Source: Buttiauxella warmboldiae
GTDB lineage: Bacteria > Pseudomonadota > Gammaproteobacteria > Enterobacterales > Enterobacteriaceae
Assembly (NCBI RefSeq): GCF_003818135.1
Contig: NZ_RPOH01000026.1
Coordinates: forward strand, 1-64,000
DNA: 64,000 bases
Direction: 5' to 3'
This document shows positions 55,703 to 64,000 of this stretch, one piece after another. Every line of letters starts with the position of its first letter. Position 1 is the stretch's first letter. The notes beneath the pieces are model-generated. The model had not been told where the DNA came from. It worked only from the letters and a program-made list of their open reading frames with translations, and did no database searches. Made by a program: the position numbers and the translations under genes.

Positions 55703-56884
55703 TTACGCTCTGCGTTTCGTGGCCGAGTCCATCCACACCGCCAGCAGCAAAATGGCCCCTTTGACGATGTATTGCCAGAAGGTGGGGACGTCCATCATGC
55801 TCATACCGTTATCGAGCGAAGCCATAATAAAGGCGCCCATCACCGCACCCGCCACGCTCCCTATGCCGCCTGCAAGGCTGGTGCCGCCAATGACACAGGC
55901 CGCAATGGCGTCCAGCTCAGCGATATTCCCGGCGGACGGAGAGCCCGCGCCCAGGCGCGAGCTAAGAATCAACCCGGCAATAGCGACCATCAGTCCGTTA
56001 ATGGCGAATACCGCAAGCTTAGTGCGCTCGACATTGATACCCGAGAGGCGCGCCGCTTCAATATTGCCGCCAATCGCGTAAATACGCCGCCCAAACGCGG
56101 TGCGGGTCGCCATAAACATCCCCGCCAGCAGCAATAAGGTAAGGATCAGCACCGGCGTTGGCACGCCGCGATAGTCATTAAGTAACCAGATGGCTCCTAA
56201 CACGATGACCGCCGTGATGGCCTGACGCCCGACGACGCCCGTCGAGGCGGGAGTTGCCAGCCCTAGCGCTTCGCGGCGCGTGCGCATACGCCATTGCCAG
56301 GCCACAAAAATGACCAGTCCTAATGTGCCGATACCAAAGCCAATGCCATCAGGTAAATAGCTCTGCCCGATTTGTGACATCGCCGCGCTGGTCGGTGAAA
56401 CGGTGGTGCCGTTAGTCATGCCAATTAGCACGCCGCGAAACGCCAGCATTCCGGCCAGCGTGACGATAAACGACGGCACTTTGCGATACGCCACCCACCA
56501 TCCATTCCACGCGCCCAGCGCCAGCCCAAGCAGCAGGGTGACAGCAATCGTTAGCGGTAAAGGCCAGCCCAGCCACACATCGAAAATGGCCGCTACGCCA
56601 CCCAGCAACCCCATCATCGAGCCGACGGAAAGATCGATTTCTGCCGAAATAATAACGAACACCATGCCAACGGCCAGAATCCCGGTAATGGCCGTTTGCC
56701 GCAGCAGGTTAGAGATGTTTCTGGCGCTGAGATAAGCGCCGTCCGTGGTCCAGGTGAAGAAAAGCATGATGGCTACTATCGCCGCAATCATGACAAAAAC
56801 CTGCAGATTGAGGGTGCGTAAACCTGCAAAAGGTGAGGCCGGGTGCGCCGTGAGTTTCATTTCAGACTGCTTGATTTTCGACAT
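55703..56884 (-). CDS. xylH: Xylose ABC transporter permease XylH
   Basis: Inner-membrane permease of 393 aa for high-affinity D-xylose import, with about ten hydrophobic segments. [16 protein letters not shown] and [19 protein letters not shown] are family signatures. The start at 56884 overlaps the end of xylG by 23 bases, the same arrangement as in E. coli. An ATG at 56893 is in frame but less likely. Confidence 0.97.
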   Translation of the reverse strand: MSKIKQSEMKLTAHPASPFAGLRTLNLQVFVMIAAIVAIMLFFTWTTDGAYLSARNISNLLRQTAITGILAVGMVFVIISAEIDLSVGSMMGLLGGVAAIFDVWLGWPLPLTIAVTLLLGLALGAWNGWWVAYRKVPSFIVTLAGMLAFRGVLIGMTNGTTVSPTSAAMSQIGQSYLPDGIGFGIGTLGLVIFVAWQWRMRTRREALGLATPASTGVVGRQAITAVIVLGAIWLLNDYRGVPTPVLILTLLLLAGMFMATRTAFGRRIYAIGGNIEAARLSGINVERTKLAVFAINGLMVAIAGLILSSRLGAGSPSAGNIAELDAIAACVIGGTSLAGGIGSVAGAVMGAFIMASLDNGMSMMDVPTFWQYIVKGAILLLAVWMDSATKRRA

Positions 56885-58403
56885 GCTGTTCACTCCTCAG
56901 TGCGGCTTCCATGACCTGCTGCTGGGTCAGGTTGTGGTTAATCAGGTCGGCTTTGATGCGCCCTTCATGCATCACCAGCACCCGGTCGCTCAGACCGAGG
57001 ACTTCCGGCAATTCCGATGAGATAACAATCACCGCAATCCCCTGCCCAACCAGCTGATTAATCAGCTTGTAGATTTCATACTTCGCACCGATATCGATGC
57101 CGCGCGTGGGTTCATCGAGGATCAGAATGCGCGGATTGAGCAGCAGACAGCGCGCAAGAATCGCTTTTTGCTGGTTGCCGCCGCTGAGCCGGCCAATCGC
57201 CAGCTCAGGCGACGAGGTTTTTACTTTCAGCCGCCTGATGGATTGCAGCACGCAGTGTTGTTCGGCGGCATCGTCAAGGTGGGTGAGCGCGCCCGAAAAC
57301 TGACTAAGTGCTGCCAGCGTGATGTTTTGCCCCACCGCCATCACCGGCACGATGCCATCTTTTTTACGATCTTCGGGCACCATCGCAATGCCGTGAGCGA
57401 TAGCTTGCTGGCAGTGACTCAGGGTGACCGGTTTGTTATCAATGAAAATCTGGCCTTCTGATTTACCCGGCCAGACGCCAAACAGGCACTGCACGGCTTC
57501 GGTACGCCCGGCGCCAACCAGCCCCGCAATACCCAGAATTTCCCCCTGGTGCAGGGAAAACGAGATGTCGTTGACGCGTTTGATATGCCGGTTCACCGGA
57601 TGCCAGGCCGTGAGATGCTCGACGCGCAGAATTTCAGCCCCGATCTGGTGCGGTTCATTAGGATAGAGCGCCGTAAGCTCGCGCCCGACCATCATGGTAA
57701 TGATGTCATCTTCACCCATCAGCGCAGCTTCCCGCGTGCCGACAGGCTGCCCGTCGCGGATAACGCAGATGGTGTCGGAAATGGCTTTCACTTCGTTAAG
57801 TTTGTGCGAGATATAAATGCAGGCGATGCCATGCGCTTGCAGGTCGCGAATAATCCCCAGCAGCACCGCCGTTTCCTGCCCGGTCAGGGAAGCGGTTGGC
57901 TCATCGAGGATCAGTAAACGCACCTGTTTATTCAGCGCTTTGGCGATTTCAACCAGCTGCTGTTGCCCAAGCCCCAGCGAACCGACGCGGGTATCCGGAG
58001 AGATATTCAGGCTCACCTGCGCCAGCAGCTTCTGAGCGCGCAGCGTCATGCTGTCGTAATCGAGTACCCCATGCCGGGATAGCTCCGCGCCGAGGAAAAT
58101 ATTCTCAAGCACCGTCAGATGCTTCACCAGCGCCAGCTCCTGGTGAATAATTGCAATGCCTTTACGTTCGGTATCGCGGATGTGGCTCGCCTGTAGTTTT
58201 TCACCGGCAAACCAGATTTCCCCTTCATAACTGCCGTAAGGATAAATCCCGCACAGCACTTTCATCAGCGTGGATTTGCCGGAGCCGTTTTCGCCGCACA
58301 GGGACATCACCTCACCCGCATCCACCGCCAGGCTGACGTTATCCACCGCCTTTACGGCACCAAAAGCTTTGGTAATATTTTTCATTTCCAGTAAACAAGG
58401 CAT
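56862..58403 (-). CDS. xylG: Xylose ABC transporter ATP-binding protein XylG
   Basis: ATPase of 513 aa with two fused ABC domains, as usual for sugar importers of this group. The first Walker A is GENGSGKST at residues 37-45, with signature [15 protein letters not shown] and Walker [10 protein letters not shown]. The second half has a degenerate loop GLVGAGRTE and an intact signature LSGGNQQK with LILDEPTRG. It starts with ATG following GGAGGGG. A hairpin separates it from xylF. Confidence 0.97.
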   Translation of the reverse strand: MPCLLEMKNITKAFGAVKAVDNVSLAVDAGEVMSLCGENGSGKSTLMKVLCGIYPYGSYEGEIWFAGEKLQASHIRDTERKGIAIIHQELALVKHLTVLENIFLGAELSRHGVLDYDSMTLRAQKLLAQVSLNISPDTRVGSLGLGQQQLVEIAKALNKQVRLLILDEPTASLTGQETAVLLGIIRDLQAHGIACIYISHKLNEVKAISDTICVIRDGQPVGTREAALMGEDDIITMMVGRELTALYPNEPHQIGAEILRVEHLTAWHPVNRHIKRVNDISFSLHQGEILGIAGLVGAGRTEAVQCLFGVWPGKSEGQIFIDNKPVTLSHCQQAIAHGIAMVPEDRKKDGIVPVMAVGQNITLAALSQFSGALTHLDDAAEQHCVLQSIRRLKVKTSSPELAIGRLSGGNQQKAILARCLLLNPRILILDEPTRGIDIGAKYEIYKLINQLVGQGIAVIVISSELPEVLGLSDRVLVMHEGRIKADLINHNLTQQQVMEAALRSEQHVENQAV

Positions 58404-58432
58404 AGCCCCTCCTTTACCTGTTTTAAGGGTAT

Positions 58433-58454
58433 CGCCCGTGGCAGCACACGGGCG
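58433..58454 (-). repeat. Intercistronic hairpin xylF-xylG
   Basis: CGCCCGTG (58433-58440) and CACGGGCG (58447-58454) form a perfect 8-bp GC stem with a 6-base loop just after xylF. Such hairpins after binding-protein genes protect the upstream message and keep the downstream genes lower. Confidence 0.65.
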
Positions 58455-58461
58455 CAGTGGG

Positions 58462-59454
58462 TTATAGCTCGCTCTTTTTGTGGAAACCGTCGGCCACCAG
58501 GGTGCTGTCGATATTGGTTTTATCGACTTCGATGGGGGTCAACAGCCGTGAAGGGACATCTTTTACGCCGTTATTGAGTACCGCATCAGAAGCGGGTTGT
58601 TTGCCCTCGCCTAATTCCACGGCAATTTCAGCCGCCGTATTCGCAAGCTGGGTGATGGGCTTGTACACCGTCATGGTTTGCGTACCGGCAATAATGCGTT
58701 TCACCGCAGCCAAATCCGCATCCTGCCCGGAAATTGCCACTTTGCCTGACAGCCCCTGCGCGCTTAGCGCCTGGATTGCTCCTCCGGCCGTCGCATCGTT
58801 TGAGGCCACGACCGCATCAATTTTATTGTTATTGGCCGTTAGCGCATTTTCCATAATTTTCAATGCATTTTCTGGCAGCCAGCCGTCCGCCCATTGGTCG
58901 CCGACGATTTTAATTTTCCCGCTATCGATATAGGGCTTTAATACTTTCATCTGGCCGGCGCGGAACAGTTTGGCATTATTATCAACCGGTGAGCCTCCCA
59001 TTAAGAAATAATTACCAGAAGGCACTTTACTAACAATGCTTTGCGCCTGCAACTCACCGACCTTTTCATTATCAAACGAGATGTAATAATCAATATCAGC
59101 ATTATTAATCATACGATCATAGGCTAATACTTTTATTCCTTCCCGCCTGGCTTCGGCAATGACATTACTTAATACCTGGCCGTTGTAAGGAATAATCACC
59201 AGCACATCGACGCCACGGTTAATCATGTTTTCGATTTGCGACATCTGCGTCTCTTCGTTGCCATTCGCCGATTGCACAAACACTTTCGCGCCCAGCGACT
59301 CGGCCTTTTTAACAAAGATATCGCGGTCTTTCTGCCAGCGCTCAAGGCGCAAGTCATCTATTGCCATGCCGATTTTGACTTCTTTGGCGATACCGCTGAC
59401 GCTGGTCAACACCAGCGAGGCACACAACGTCAGCAGGAGGTTCTTAATCTTCAT
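58462..59454 (-). CDS. xylF: D-xylose-binding periplasmic protein XylF
   Basis: Periplasmic xylose-binding protein of 330 aa, the E. coli length. The signal peptide ends at about Ala23 ([10 protein letters not shown]), and the mature form starts [20 protein letters not shown]. It delivers xylose to XylGH. The gene is first in xylFGH(R), divergent from xylA. Confidence 0.97.
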   Translation of the reverse strand: MKIKNLLLTLCASLVLTSVSGIAKEVKIGMAIDDLRLERWQKDRDIFVKKAESLGAKVFVQSANGNEETQMSQIENMINRGVDVLVIIPYNGQVLSNVIAEARREGIKVLAYDRMINNADIDYYISFDNEKVGELQAQSIVSKVPSGNYFLMGGSPVDNNAKLFRAGQMKVLKPYIDSGKIKIVGDQWADGWLPENALKIMENALTANNNKIDAVVASNDATAGGAIQALSAQGLSGKVAISGQDADLAAVKRIIAGTQTMTVYKPITQLANTAAEIAVELGEGKQPASDAVLNNGVKDVPSRLLTPIEVDKTNIDSTLVADGFHKKSEL

Positions 59455-59822
59455 ATTGTTATACCTGTGTAGGGTGGAATAAATCGGATTAAAAATTATT
59501 TATCGTCGAGCGAAAAGGATTGTTGACCGGGAATGGCAATCCGGCAATTACAGATTTTTATCTTCGCATTACGTTTTTTTGTTTAATTGTTAATTTATGA
59601 TGGCGATCGGCTTTTAAATTAACGGCAAGATTTATTGCGTTATTTACGCAGATAGCAAAAAAAATTAATTCATCGGCTATTCAGCTGTTTTTTGCGAGGC
59701 AGCGCACAGTTAAGCATTCTCTGAATCGCAGTGTGAAATAACGTAATTGAGCAACGCCCGAGGAAAATCCAGGATGGTCACAGAATCGCTTACTTGCCGC
59801 CCCCCTGATTACGGAGTTAATT
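59455..59822. promoter_or_regulatory. Divergent xylF/xylA control region
   Basis: This 368-base gap carries the signals for both xylose operons. The block at 59545-59573 (CAATTACAGATTTTTATCTTCGC and on) is nearly the reverse complement of the XylR-binding block upstream of E. coli xylF as I recall it. TATGATGGCGATCGGC at 59596-59611 is a weak CRP-like site in the middle. A block GTGTGAAATAACGTAATTGA at 59731-59750 is almost the same as the stretch upstream of E. coli xylA. No gene was seen here. Exact XylR half-sites at xylA were not resolved. Confidence 0.7.
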
Positions 59823-61145
59823 ATGCAAGCCTATTTCGACCAACTTGAGCGTGTACGTTTTGAAGGCCCTAAAACCACTAACCCCCTGGCATTCCGCCAC
59901 TATAATCCAGATGAAATGGTGCTGGGCAAACGCATGGAAGATCACCTGCGTTTTGCCGCGTGCTACTGGCACAATTTCTGCTGGAACGGCGCAGATATGT
60001 TCGGCGTCGGCTCGTTTGAACGCCCATGGCAGCAGGCTGGCGACGCGCTAGCGCTGGCAAAAAATAAAGCAGACGTGGCCTTCGAATTCTTCCATAAGCT
60101 GAACGTTCCCTACTACTGCTTCCACGATGTGGACGTGTCGCCAGAAGGCGCGTCGCTGAAGGAATACCTGAATAATTTCGCGCAGATGACTGAGGTGCTG
60201 GAGCAAAAACAGCAACAGAGCGGCGTGAAATTATTATGGGGCACGGCTAACTGCTTTACCCATCCTCGTTACGGCGCAGGTGCGGCGACCAACCCGGACC
60301 CGGAAGTGTTCTCCTGGGCGGCAACGCAGGTCGCTACGGCGATGAATGCCACCCACAGGCTGGGCGGTGAAAACTATGTCCTGTGGGGAGGGCGTGAAGG
60401 TTACGAATCCTTGCTCAATACCGATCTGCGCCAGGAACGTGAACAAATTGGCCGCTTTATGCAGATGGTGGTGGAGCACAAACATAAAATTGGTTTCCGC
60501 GGCACGCTGCTTATCGAACCGAAACCGCAGGAGCCCACCAAGCACCAGTACGATTACGATGTCGCCACGGTTTACGGCTTCCTGAAGCAGTTCGGGCTGG
60601 AAAAAGAGATCAAAGTTAACATTGAAGCGAACCACGCCACGCTTGCCGGCCACTCGTTCCATCACGAAATCGCCAGCGCTATCGCATTGGGCATCTTCGG
60701 CTCCGTCGACGCCAACCGCGGCGATCCGCAGCTGGGCTGGGATACCGACCAGTTCCCTAATAGCGTGGAAGAAAACTCGCTGGTGATGTACGAAATTCTC
60801 AAAGCAGGCGGCTTTACCACCGGTGGCCTGAACTTTGACGCCAAAGTCCGTCGCCAGAGTACCGATAAGTACGATCTGTTCTACGGCCATATTGGGGCGA
60901 TGGACGTCATGGCGCTGTCATTGAAAATTGCGGCGCGGATGATTGAAGAAGGCGAGCTGGATAAACGCGTCGCCAGGCGTTATGCCGCCTGGAATGGTGA
61001 GATTGGCCAGCAAATCCTGAAAGGGCAAATGTCGCTGGCGCAGGTGGCGCAGTACGCTGAACAGCATAACCTGGCGCCGCAGCACCAGAGCGGGCATCAG
61101 GAGCTGCTGGAAAACCTGGTGAATCACTATCTGTTTGATAGATAA
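59823..61145 (+). CDS. xylA: Xylose isomerase
   Basis: Converts D-xylose to D-xylulose in the cytoplasm; 440 aa as in E. coli. The catalytic His is in [13 protein letters not shown], and metal ligands are in [35 protein letters not shown] and [17 protein letters not shown]. It starts at the ATG at 59823 with GGAG upstream. It is divergent from xylF and followed by xylB after a hairpin. Confidence 0.98.
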   Translation: MQAYFDQLERVRFEGPKTTNPLAFRHYNPDEMVLGKRMEDHLRFAACYWHNFCWNGADMFGVGSFERPWQQAGDALALAKNKADVAFEFFHKLNVPYYCFHDVDVSPEGASLKEYLNNFAQMTEVLEQKQQQSGVKLLWGTANCFTHPRYGAGAATNPDPEVFSWAATQVATAMNATHRLGGENYVLWGGREGYESLLNTDLRQEREQIGRFMQMVVEHKHKIGFRGTLLIEPKPQEPTKHQYDYDVATVYGFLKQFGLEKEIKVNIEANHATLAGHSFHHEIASAIALGIFGSVDANRGDPQLGWDTDQFPNSVEENSLVMYEILKAGGFTTGGLNFDAKVRRQSTDKYDLFYGHIGAMDVMALSLKIAARMIEEGELDKRVARRYAAWNGEIGQQILKGQMSLAQVAQYAEQHNLAPQHQSGHQELLENLVNHYLFDR

Positions 61146-61171
61146 CTTACTGCTCGATAAACAGATTTCCC

Positions 61172-61194
61172 CGCGCCACGTTTTACGTGGCGCG
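61172..61194 (+). repeat. Intercistronic hairpin xylA-xylB
   Basis: CGCGCCACGT (61172-61181) and ACGTGGCGCG (61185-61194) form a perfect 10-bp stem with a 3-base loop, followed by TTTATAAGGAG, which includes the xylB ribosome site. It may attenuate xylB and protect xylA mRNA. Confidence 0.7.
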
Positions 61195-61210
61195 TTTATA
61201 AGGAGTCTCT

Positions 61211-62665
61211 ATGTATATCGGAATCGATCTCGGCACCTCGGGTGTGAAGGCGATTTTGCTGGATGAGCAAGGCGAAGTGCTGGCATCGCGCACTGAAGCG
61301 CTGACGGTGTCGCGCCCGCATCCGTTATGGTCGGAGCAAGATCCTGAACACTGGTGGCAAGCCACTGACCGCGCGATGAAAGCGCTCGGCGAACAGCACT
61401 CCCTTGCGGGTGTTAAAGCACTAGGCATTGCCGGGCAAATGCACGGCGCAACGCTGCTTGATAAGCAGCAGAACGTTTTGCGCCCGGCGATCTTATGGAA
61501 CGACGGGCGCTGCGGCGCAGAGTGCGCATTGTTAGAAGCTCGCGTACCTGATTCACGCCAGATTACCGGCAACCTGATGATGCCGGGCTTTACCGCACCA
61601 AAACTGCTGTGGGTTCAACGCCACGAGCCAGAAATTTTCGCACAAATTGATAAGGTGCTGCTGCCAAAAGATTATCTGCGGCTGCGGATGAGCGGTATTT
61701 TTGCCAGCGACATGTCTGATGCCGCAGGCACGATGTGGCTGGACGTCGCAAAGCGCGACTGGAGCGACACAATGCTCGATGCCTGCCAGCTAAGCCGCCG
61801 GCAGATGCCCGCGTTATCTGAAGGCTGCGAAATAACCGGCTCGCTGAAAGCAGACGTCGCCCGGGCGTGGAATATGCCCGCCGTACCTGTGATTGCCGGC
61901 GGGGGGGATAACGCTGCGGGGGCCGTGGGCGTGGGCATGATGGATGTCGGCCAGGCGATGCTGTCGCTGGGGACATCCGGCGTGTACTTTGCCGTCAGCG
62001 AGGGTTTTCGCAGCAGGCCAGAAAGCGCGGTGCACAGTTTTTGTCACGCCCTGCCCAACCGCTGGCACTTAATGTCCGTGATGCTCAGCGCGGCCTCCTG
62101 CCTCGACTGGGCGGCAAAGCTCACCGGGCTTGCAACGGTTCCGGCCCTGCTCGCTGCGGCAGAAAAAGCCGATGAGGAAGCGGGCGATATCTGGTTCCTG
62201 CCCTATCTTTCCGGCGAGCGCACGCCGCATAATAATCCGCAGGCAAAAGGCGTGTTCTTTGGCCTGACTCATCAACATGGTCCCGCAGAGCTTGCACGCG
62301 CGGTGCTGGAAGGCGTGGGCTATGCGCTGGCGGAGGGTATGGACGCGGTGCATTCCTGTGGCGTGACGCCGCAAAGCGTGACGCTTATCGGCGGCGGTGC
62401 GCGAAGCCCGTACTGGCGGCAAATGCTGGCGGATATCAGCGGGCAAACGCTTGATTACCGCACGGGAGGCGACGTTGGCCCGGCGCTGGGAGCGGCGCGC
62501 CTGGCGCAAATTGCGATCAATCCAGATACGCCTTTGCCATCGCTGTTGCCGCAGCTAGCACCAGAGCAACAGCATCAGCCGGATAGCGTGCGTCATCAAC
62601 GTTACCAGCCCCGCCGCAAAATGTTTAACCAGATTTATCAGCAGCTGTTACCGCTAATGTCGTAG
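61211..62665 (+). CDS. xylB: Xylulokinase
   Basis: FGGY-family kinase of 484 aa that phosphorylates D-xylulose to xylulose 5-phosphate for the pentose phosphate pathway. The N-terminal phosphate site YIGIDLGTSGVKAILLDEQG, the region GQMHGATLLD, the catalytic Asp in AGGGDNAAGAVGVG and the adenine-binding GGGARSPYWRQMLADI are present. AAGGAG lies nine bases before the ATG. Length is that of E. coli XylB. Confidence 0.98.
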   Translation: MYIGIDLGTSGVKAILLDEQGEVLASRTEALTVSRPHPLWSEQDPEHWWQATDRAMKALGEQHSLAGVKALGIAGQMHGATLLDKQQNVLRPAILWNDGRCGAECALLEARVPDSRQITGNLMMPGFTAPKLLWVQRHEPEIFAQIDKVLLPKDYLRLRMSGIFASDMSDAAGTMWLDVAKRDWSDTMLDACQLSRRQMPALSEGCEITGSLKADVARAWNMPAVPVIAGGGDNAAGAVGVGMMDVGQAMLSLGTSGVYFAVSEGFRSRPESAVHSFCHALPNRWHLMSVMLSAASCLDWAAKLTGLATVPALLAAAEKADEEAGDIWFLPYLSGERTPHNNPQAKGVFFGLTHQHGPAELARAVLEGVGYALAEGMDAVHSCGVTPQSVTLIGGGARSPYWRQMLADISGQTLDYRTGGDVGPALGAARLAQIAINPDTPLPSLLPQLAPEQQHQPDSVRHQRYQPRRKMFNQIYQQLLPLMS

Positions 62666-62680
62666 AGAGTGGCCGAAGTT

Positions 62681-62707
62681 ATCGCTCTGGCATTTTGTCA
62701 GAGCGAT
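62681..62707. terminator. Bidirectional hairpin xylB/gntK
   Basis: ATCGCTCTG (62681-62689) and CAGAGCGAT (62699-62707) form a perfect 9-bp stem with a 9-base loop between the converging xylB and gntK genes. The T-runs are weak, so efficiency is uncertain. Confidence 0.65.
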
Positions 62708-62726
62708 ATTGCGGTTAAAACATGCG

Positions 62727-63263
62727 TTACTCTGCCGCACTGTTTTTATGAATCACATCAATAGTACTGGCCACCACCCCTTCGAGCGTCTGGTCAATCT
62801 CCACCACCAGCACATCAGGTTCATCAGCGCCGGGCTCTTCCAGCGTTTCAAACTGCGTCACCAGCATCTGCGTTTTGAAGAAGTGCCCCTTGCGCGCTTT
62901 CAGACGGTTTTCAATCACCTCAAAATCACCTTTCATGTAGATGAAAGAGAGGTTCGGGTTTCCTGCACGCAGCTGGTCGCGATAGATTTTTTTCAGCGCA
63001 GAGCAGACGATCAAAGAGACTTTATTGGTGCGTTGCATGGCAAAAGCAGCATCGTTCAGCGCCTGCAGCCAGGGCTTACGGTCTTCATCGTTAAGCGGCT
63101 CACCGGATGCCATTTTCATGATATTGCAGCGTGGATGCAGGAAATCACCGTCAAGAAACGCCGCGTGAAGCTGATAGGCAACTTCGCTTGCAACAGCAGA
63201 TTTACCGCTGCCAGAGACGCCCATCAGGACGTAGATGTGATGGTCATGGTTGGTAGTACTCAT
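62727..63263 (-). CDS. gntK: Gluconokinase, thermoresistant
   Basis: Phosphorylates D-gluconate to 6-phosphogluconate. It has 178 aa (175 in E. coli). The P-loop GVSGSGKS is at residues 15-22, and DGDFLHPRCNIMKMASGEPLND and VCSALKKIYRDQLR are conserved. Two GntR-type operators lie upstream. In E. coli gntK is followed by the transporter gntU; here the next gene to the left is xylB on the other strand, so gntU is absent from this location. Confidence 0.97.
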   Translation of the reverse strand: MSTTNHDHHIYVLMGVSGSGKSAVASEVAYQLHAAFLDGDFLHPRCNIMKMASGEPLNDEDRKPWLQALNDAAFAMQRTNKVSLIVCSALKKIYRDQLRAGNPNLSFIYMKGDFEVIENRLKARKGHFFKTQMLVTQFETLEEPGADEPDVLVVEIDQTLEGVVASTIDVIHKNSAAE

Positions 63264-63302
63264 AGCGTAGCTCCGACTGGCACAGCGAGTGTGACATGAA
63301 AT

Positions 63303-63329
63303 TGTTACGGGTAACTGTTATCGGTAACA
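63303..63329. promoter_or_regulatory. Tandem GntR operators upstream of gntK
   Basis: TGTTACGGGTAACT (63303-63316) and TGTTATCGGTAACA (63316-63329) are adjoining 14-bp palindromes that match the E. coli GntR site (TGTTA-N4-TAACA). They lie 40-66 bases upstream of the gntK start, where bound repressor would block transcription. Confidence 0.8.
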
Positions 63330-63384
63330 TTGTCGATAGCGCGGTAGCAATAAGCAATCATCATTCGCTTAAAAAGCGAATAAC

Positions 63385-63400
63385 TGTGAACTACATCAAA
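63385..63400. promoter_or_regulatory. Candidate CRP site of gntK
   Basis: TGTGAACTACATCAAA matches one half of the CRP consensus perfectly (TGTGA) and the other in three of five positions (TCAAA for TCACA). E. coli gntKU is CRP-activated. It lies about 130 bases upstream of gntK, between gntR and the operators. Confidence 0.5.
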
Positions 63401-63460
63401 CAATCTTGCGGACGTAGACTATTTTGCAGTCAATGCCGCCTGCAAGCTGAAACCGCTTCG

Positions 63461-64000
63461 TTAAATGGAGCCGCCCGGCGAGAGCGTAAAGCCCAAATCC
63501 AGCCTCTGTGGCATTACGGTTTCACCGCGGATGCGCGCCATTAAACGCTCGGCGCCAATACGCCCCATACGTTCACGCGGCGTCAGCACGCTGGCAAGAC
63601 GCGGCTCCATCACCTGCCCGATATCGTGGCCGTGGAAACCGGCAATCGCCATATCTTGCGGAATACGCAAGCCCTGACGCTGGCATTCAAATGCTGCACC
63701 GATGGCTAAGTCATCGTTGGTACAAAAAATACTGTCGAGCTGTGGATATTCGCGCCTGGCCTGGCGGAACAGCTCAATCCCGGTGGAATAGGAAGACGAG
63801 TTCTCGACCATCACGCTATACGGCACAAGGCCCGCATCACGCATCGCCTGCTCGTACCCTTTTTTCTTAATCACGGTACGCTCATCCAGGCGTGCGCCGA
63901 GATAGGCAACGTGGCGATGGCCACGCGCAATAATGGCGGCGGTCATCTGGCGTGCGGCTTCAAAGTTATCAAAACCGACGGCAATATCGAGGCATGGCGA
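63461..64000 (-). CDS. gntR: Gluconate repressor GntR (5' part outside window)
   Basis: C-terminal 179 residues of a LacI-type repressor; the start and the DNA-binding domain lie beyond the right edge. The visible frame runs from SPCLDIAVGFDNFEAARQM to the stop after LGFTLSPGGSI, closely like E. coli GntR (331 aa in full). Conserved parts of the effector domain are HRHVAYLGARLDERT, FCTNDDLAIGAAFECQRQG and MAIAGFHGHDIGQ. It represses gluconate genes unless gluconate is present. It is transcribed towards gntK. Confidence 0.95.
   Translation of the reverse strand, partial: SPCLDIAVGFDNFEAARQMTAAIIARGHRHVAYLGARLDERTVIKKKGYEQAMRDAGLVPYSVMVENSSSYSTGIELFRQARREYPQLDSIFCTNDDLAIGAAFECQRQGLRIPQDMAIAGFHGHDIGQVMEPRLASVLTPRERMGRIGAERLMARIRGETVMPQRLDLGFTLSPGGSI

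Noticed and set aside
62709-63299. 196-codon + strand frame opposite gntK
   Set aside because: Antisense to the entire conserved gntK and into its promoter region.
63363-63381. ATTCGCTT/AAGCGAAT hairpin as terminator of gntR
   Set aside because: The stem is perfect, but no T-run follows on the - strand and it lies about 80 bases after gntR, so I did not call it a terminator.
1-64000. CRISPR arrays, rRNA or prophage structural genes
   Set aside because: No regularly spaced repeats, rRNA-like sequence or phage structural genes were seen anywhere in the window.

Overview
The window is a stretch of chromosome from an enterobacterium (order Enterobacterales, most likely family Enterobacteriaceae). 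Almost every gene is close in length and sequence to an Escherichia coli counterpart (GlyS 689 aa, HycE 569 aa, XylA 440 aa, XylG 513 aa), but several blocks are absent from, or placed differently in, E. coli K-12. The genus cannot be fixed from this sequence alone. I saw no rRNA, tRNA, CRISPR array, transposase or prophage structural gene. The window starts just beyond the 3' end of glyS and ends inside gntR.

Layout. 25-4573: glyS, glyQ, ysaB and a wecH/yiaH-type acyltransferase. 4570-6026: a GlxA-type regulator coupled to an isochorismatase-fold hydrolase. 6207-11419: a complete 2-ketogluconate locus (ptxS-type repressor, kguE, kguK, kguT, kguD) with a 14-bp palindromic operator. 11472-12118: a higBA toxin-antitoxin pair. 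12332-16539: yibL, mtlR, mtlD, mtlA, with an array of CRP sites upstream of mtlA. 17015-22276: yibF, selA, selB, yiaY. 22473-23552: an AT-rich solitary HsdR-N nuclease-like gene. 23621-28806: aldB, a ROK kinase, an OmpA paralogue, an IprA-like regulator and yajD. 28855-49681: a formate hydrogenlyase (FHL) island. 49726-62665: avtA, malS, bax and the xylose genes xylR, xylHGF, xylAB. 62727-64000: gntK and the 3' part of gntR.

How the genes work together. The FHL island holds the activator FhlA, maturation genes hypABCDE, the structural operon hycABCDEFGHI, hydN, fdhF, hypF and a NiCoT nickel permease. It therefore encodes in one 21-kb block nearly everything specific to converting formate to CO2 and H2. 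Sigma-54-type promoters precede hypA, hycA and hydN, and palindromes sharing TGTC/GACA elements lie nearby as candidate FhlA sites. The formate dehydrogenase has a Cys codon (TGC) at position 140, where E. coli FdhF has selenocysteine (TGA), so this copy should not need SelA/SelB even though both genes are present about 25 kb away. The mannitol, xylose, ketogluconate, gluconate and maltodextrin genes form a carbon-catabolic neighbourhood with recognisable CRP, PtxS, XylR, GntR and MalT sites.

Gene order compared with E. coli (from memory): the yibL-mtl-selAB-yiaY-aldB...avtA-malS-bax-xyl block lies in the opposite orientation relative to glyS-glyQ-yiaH, and the FHL island occupies the aldB-avtA interval. 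A toxin-antitoxin pair whose toxin start looks disrupted sits inside the island, between hycI and hydN.
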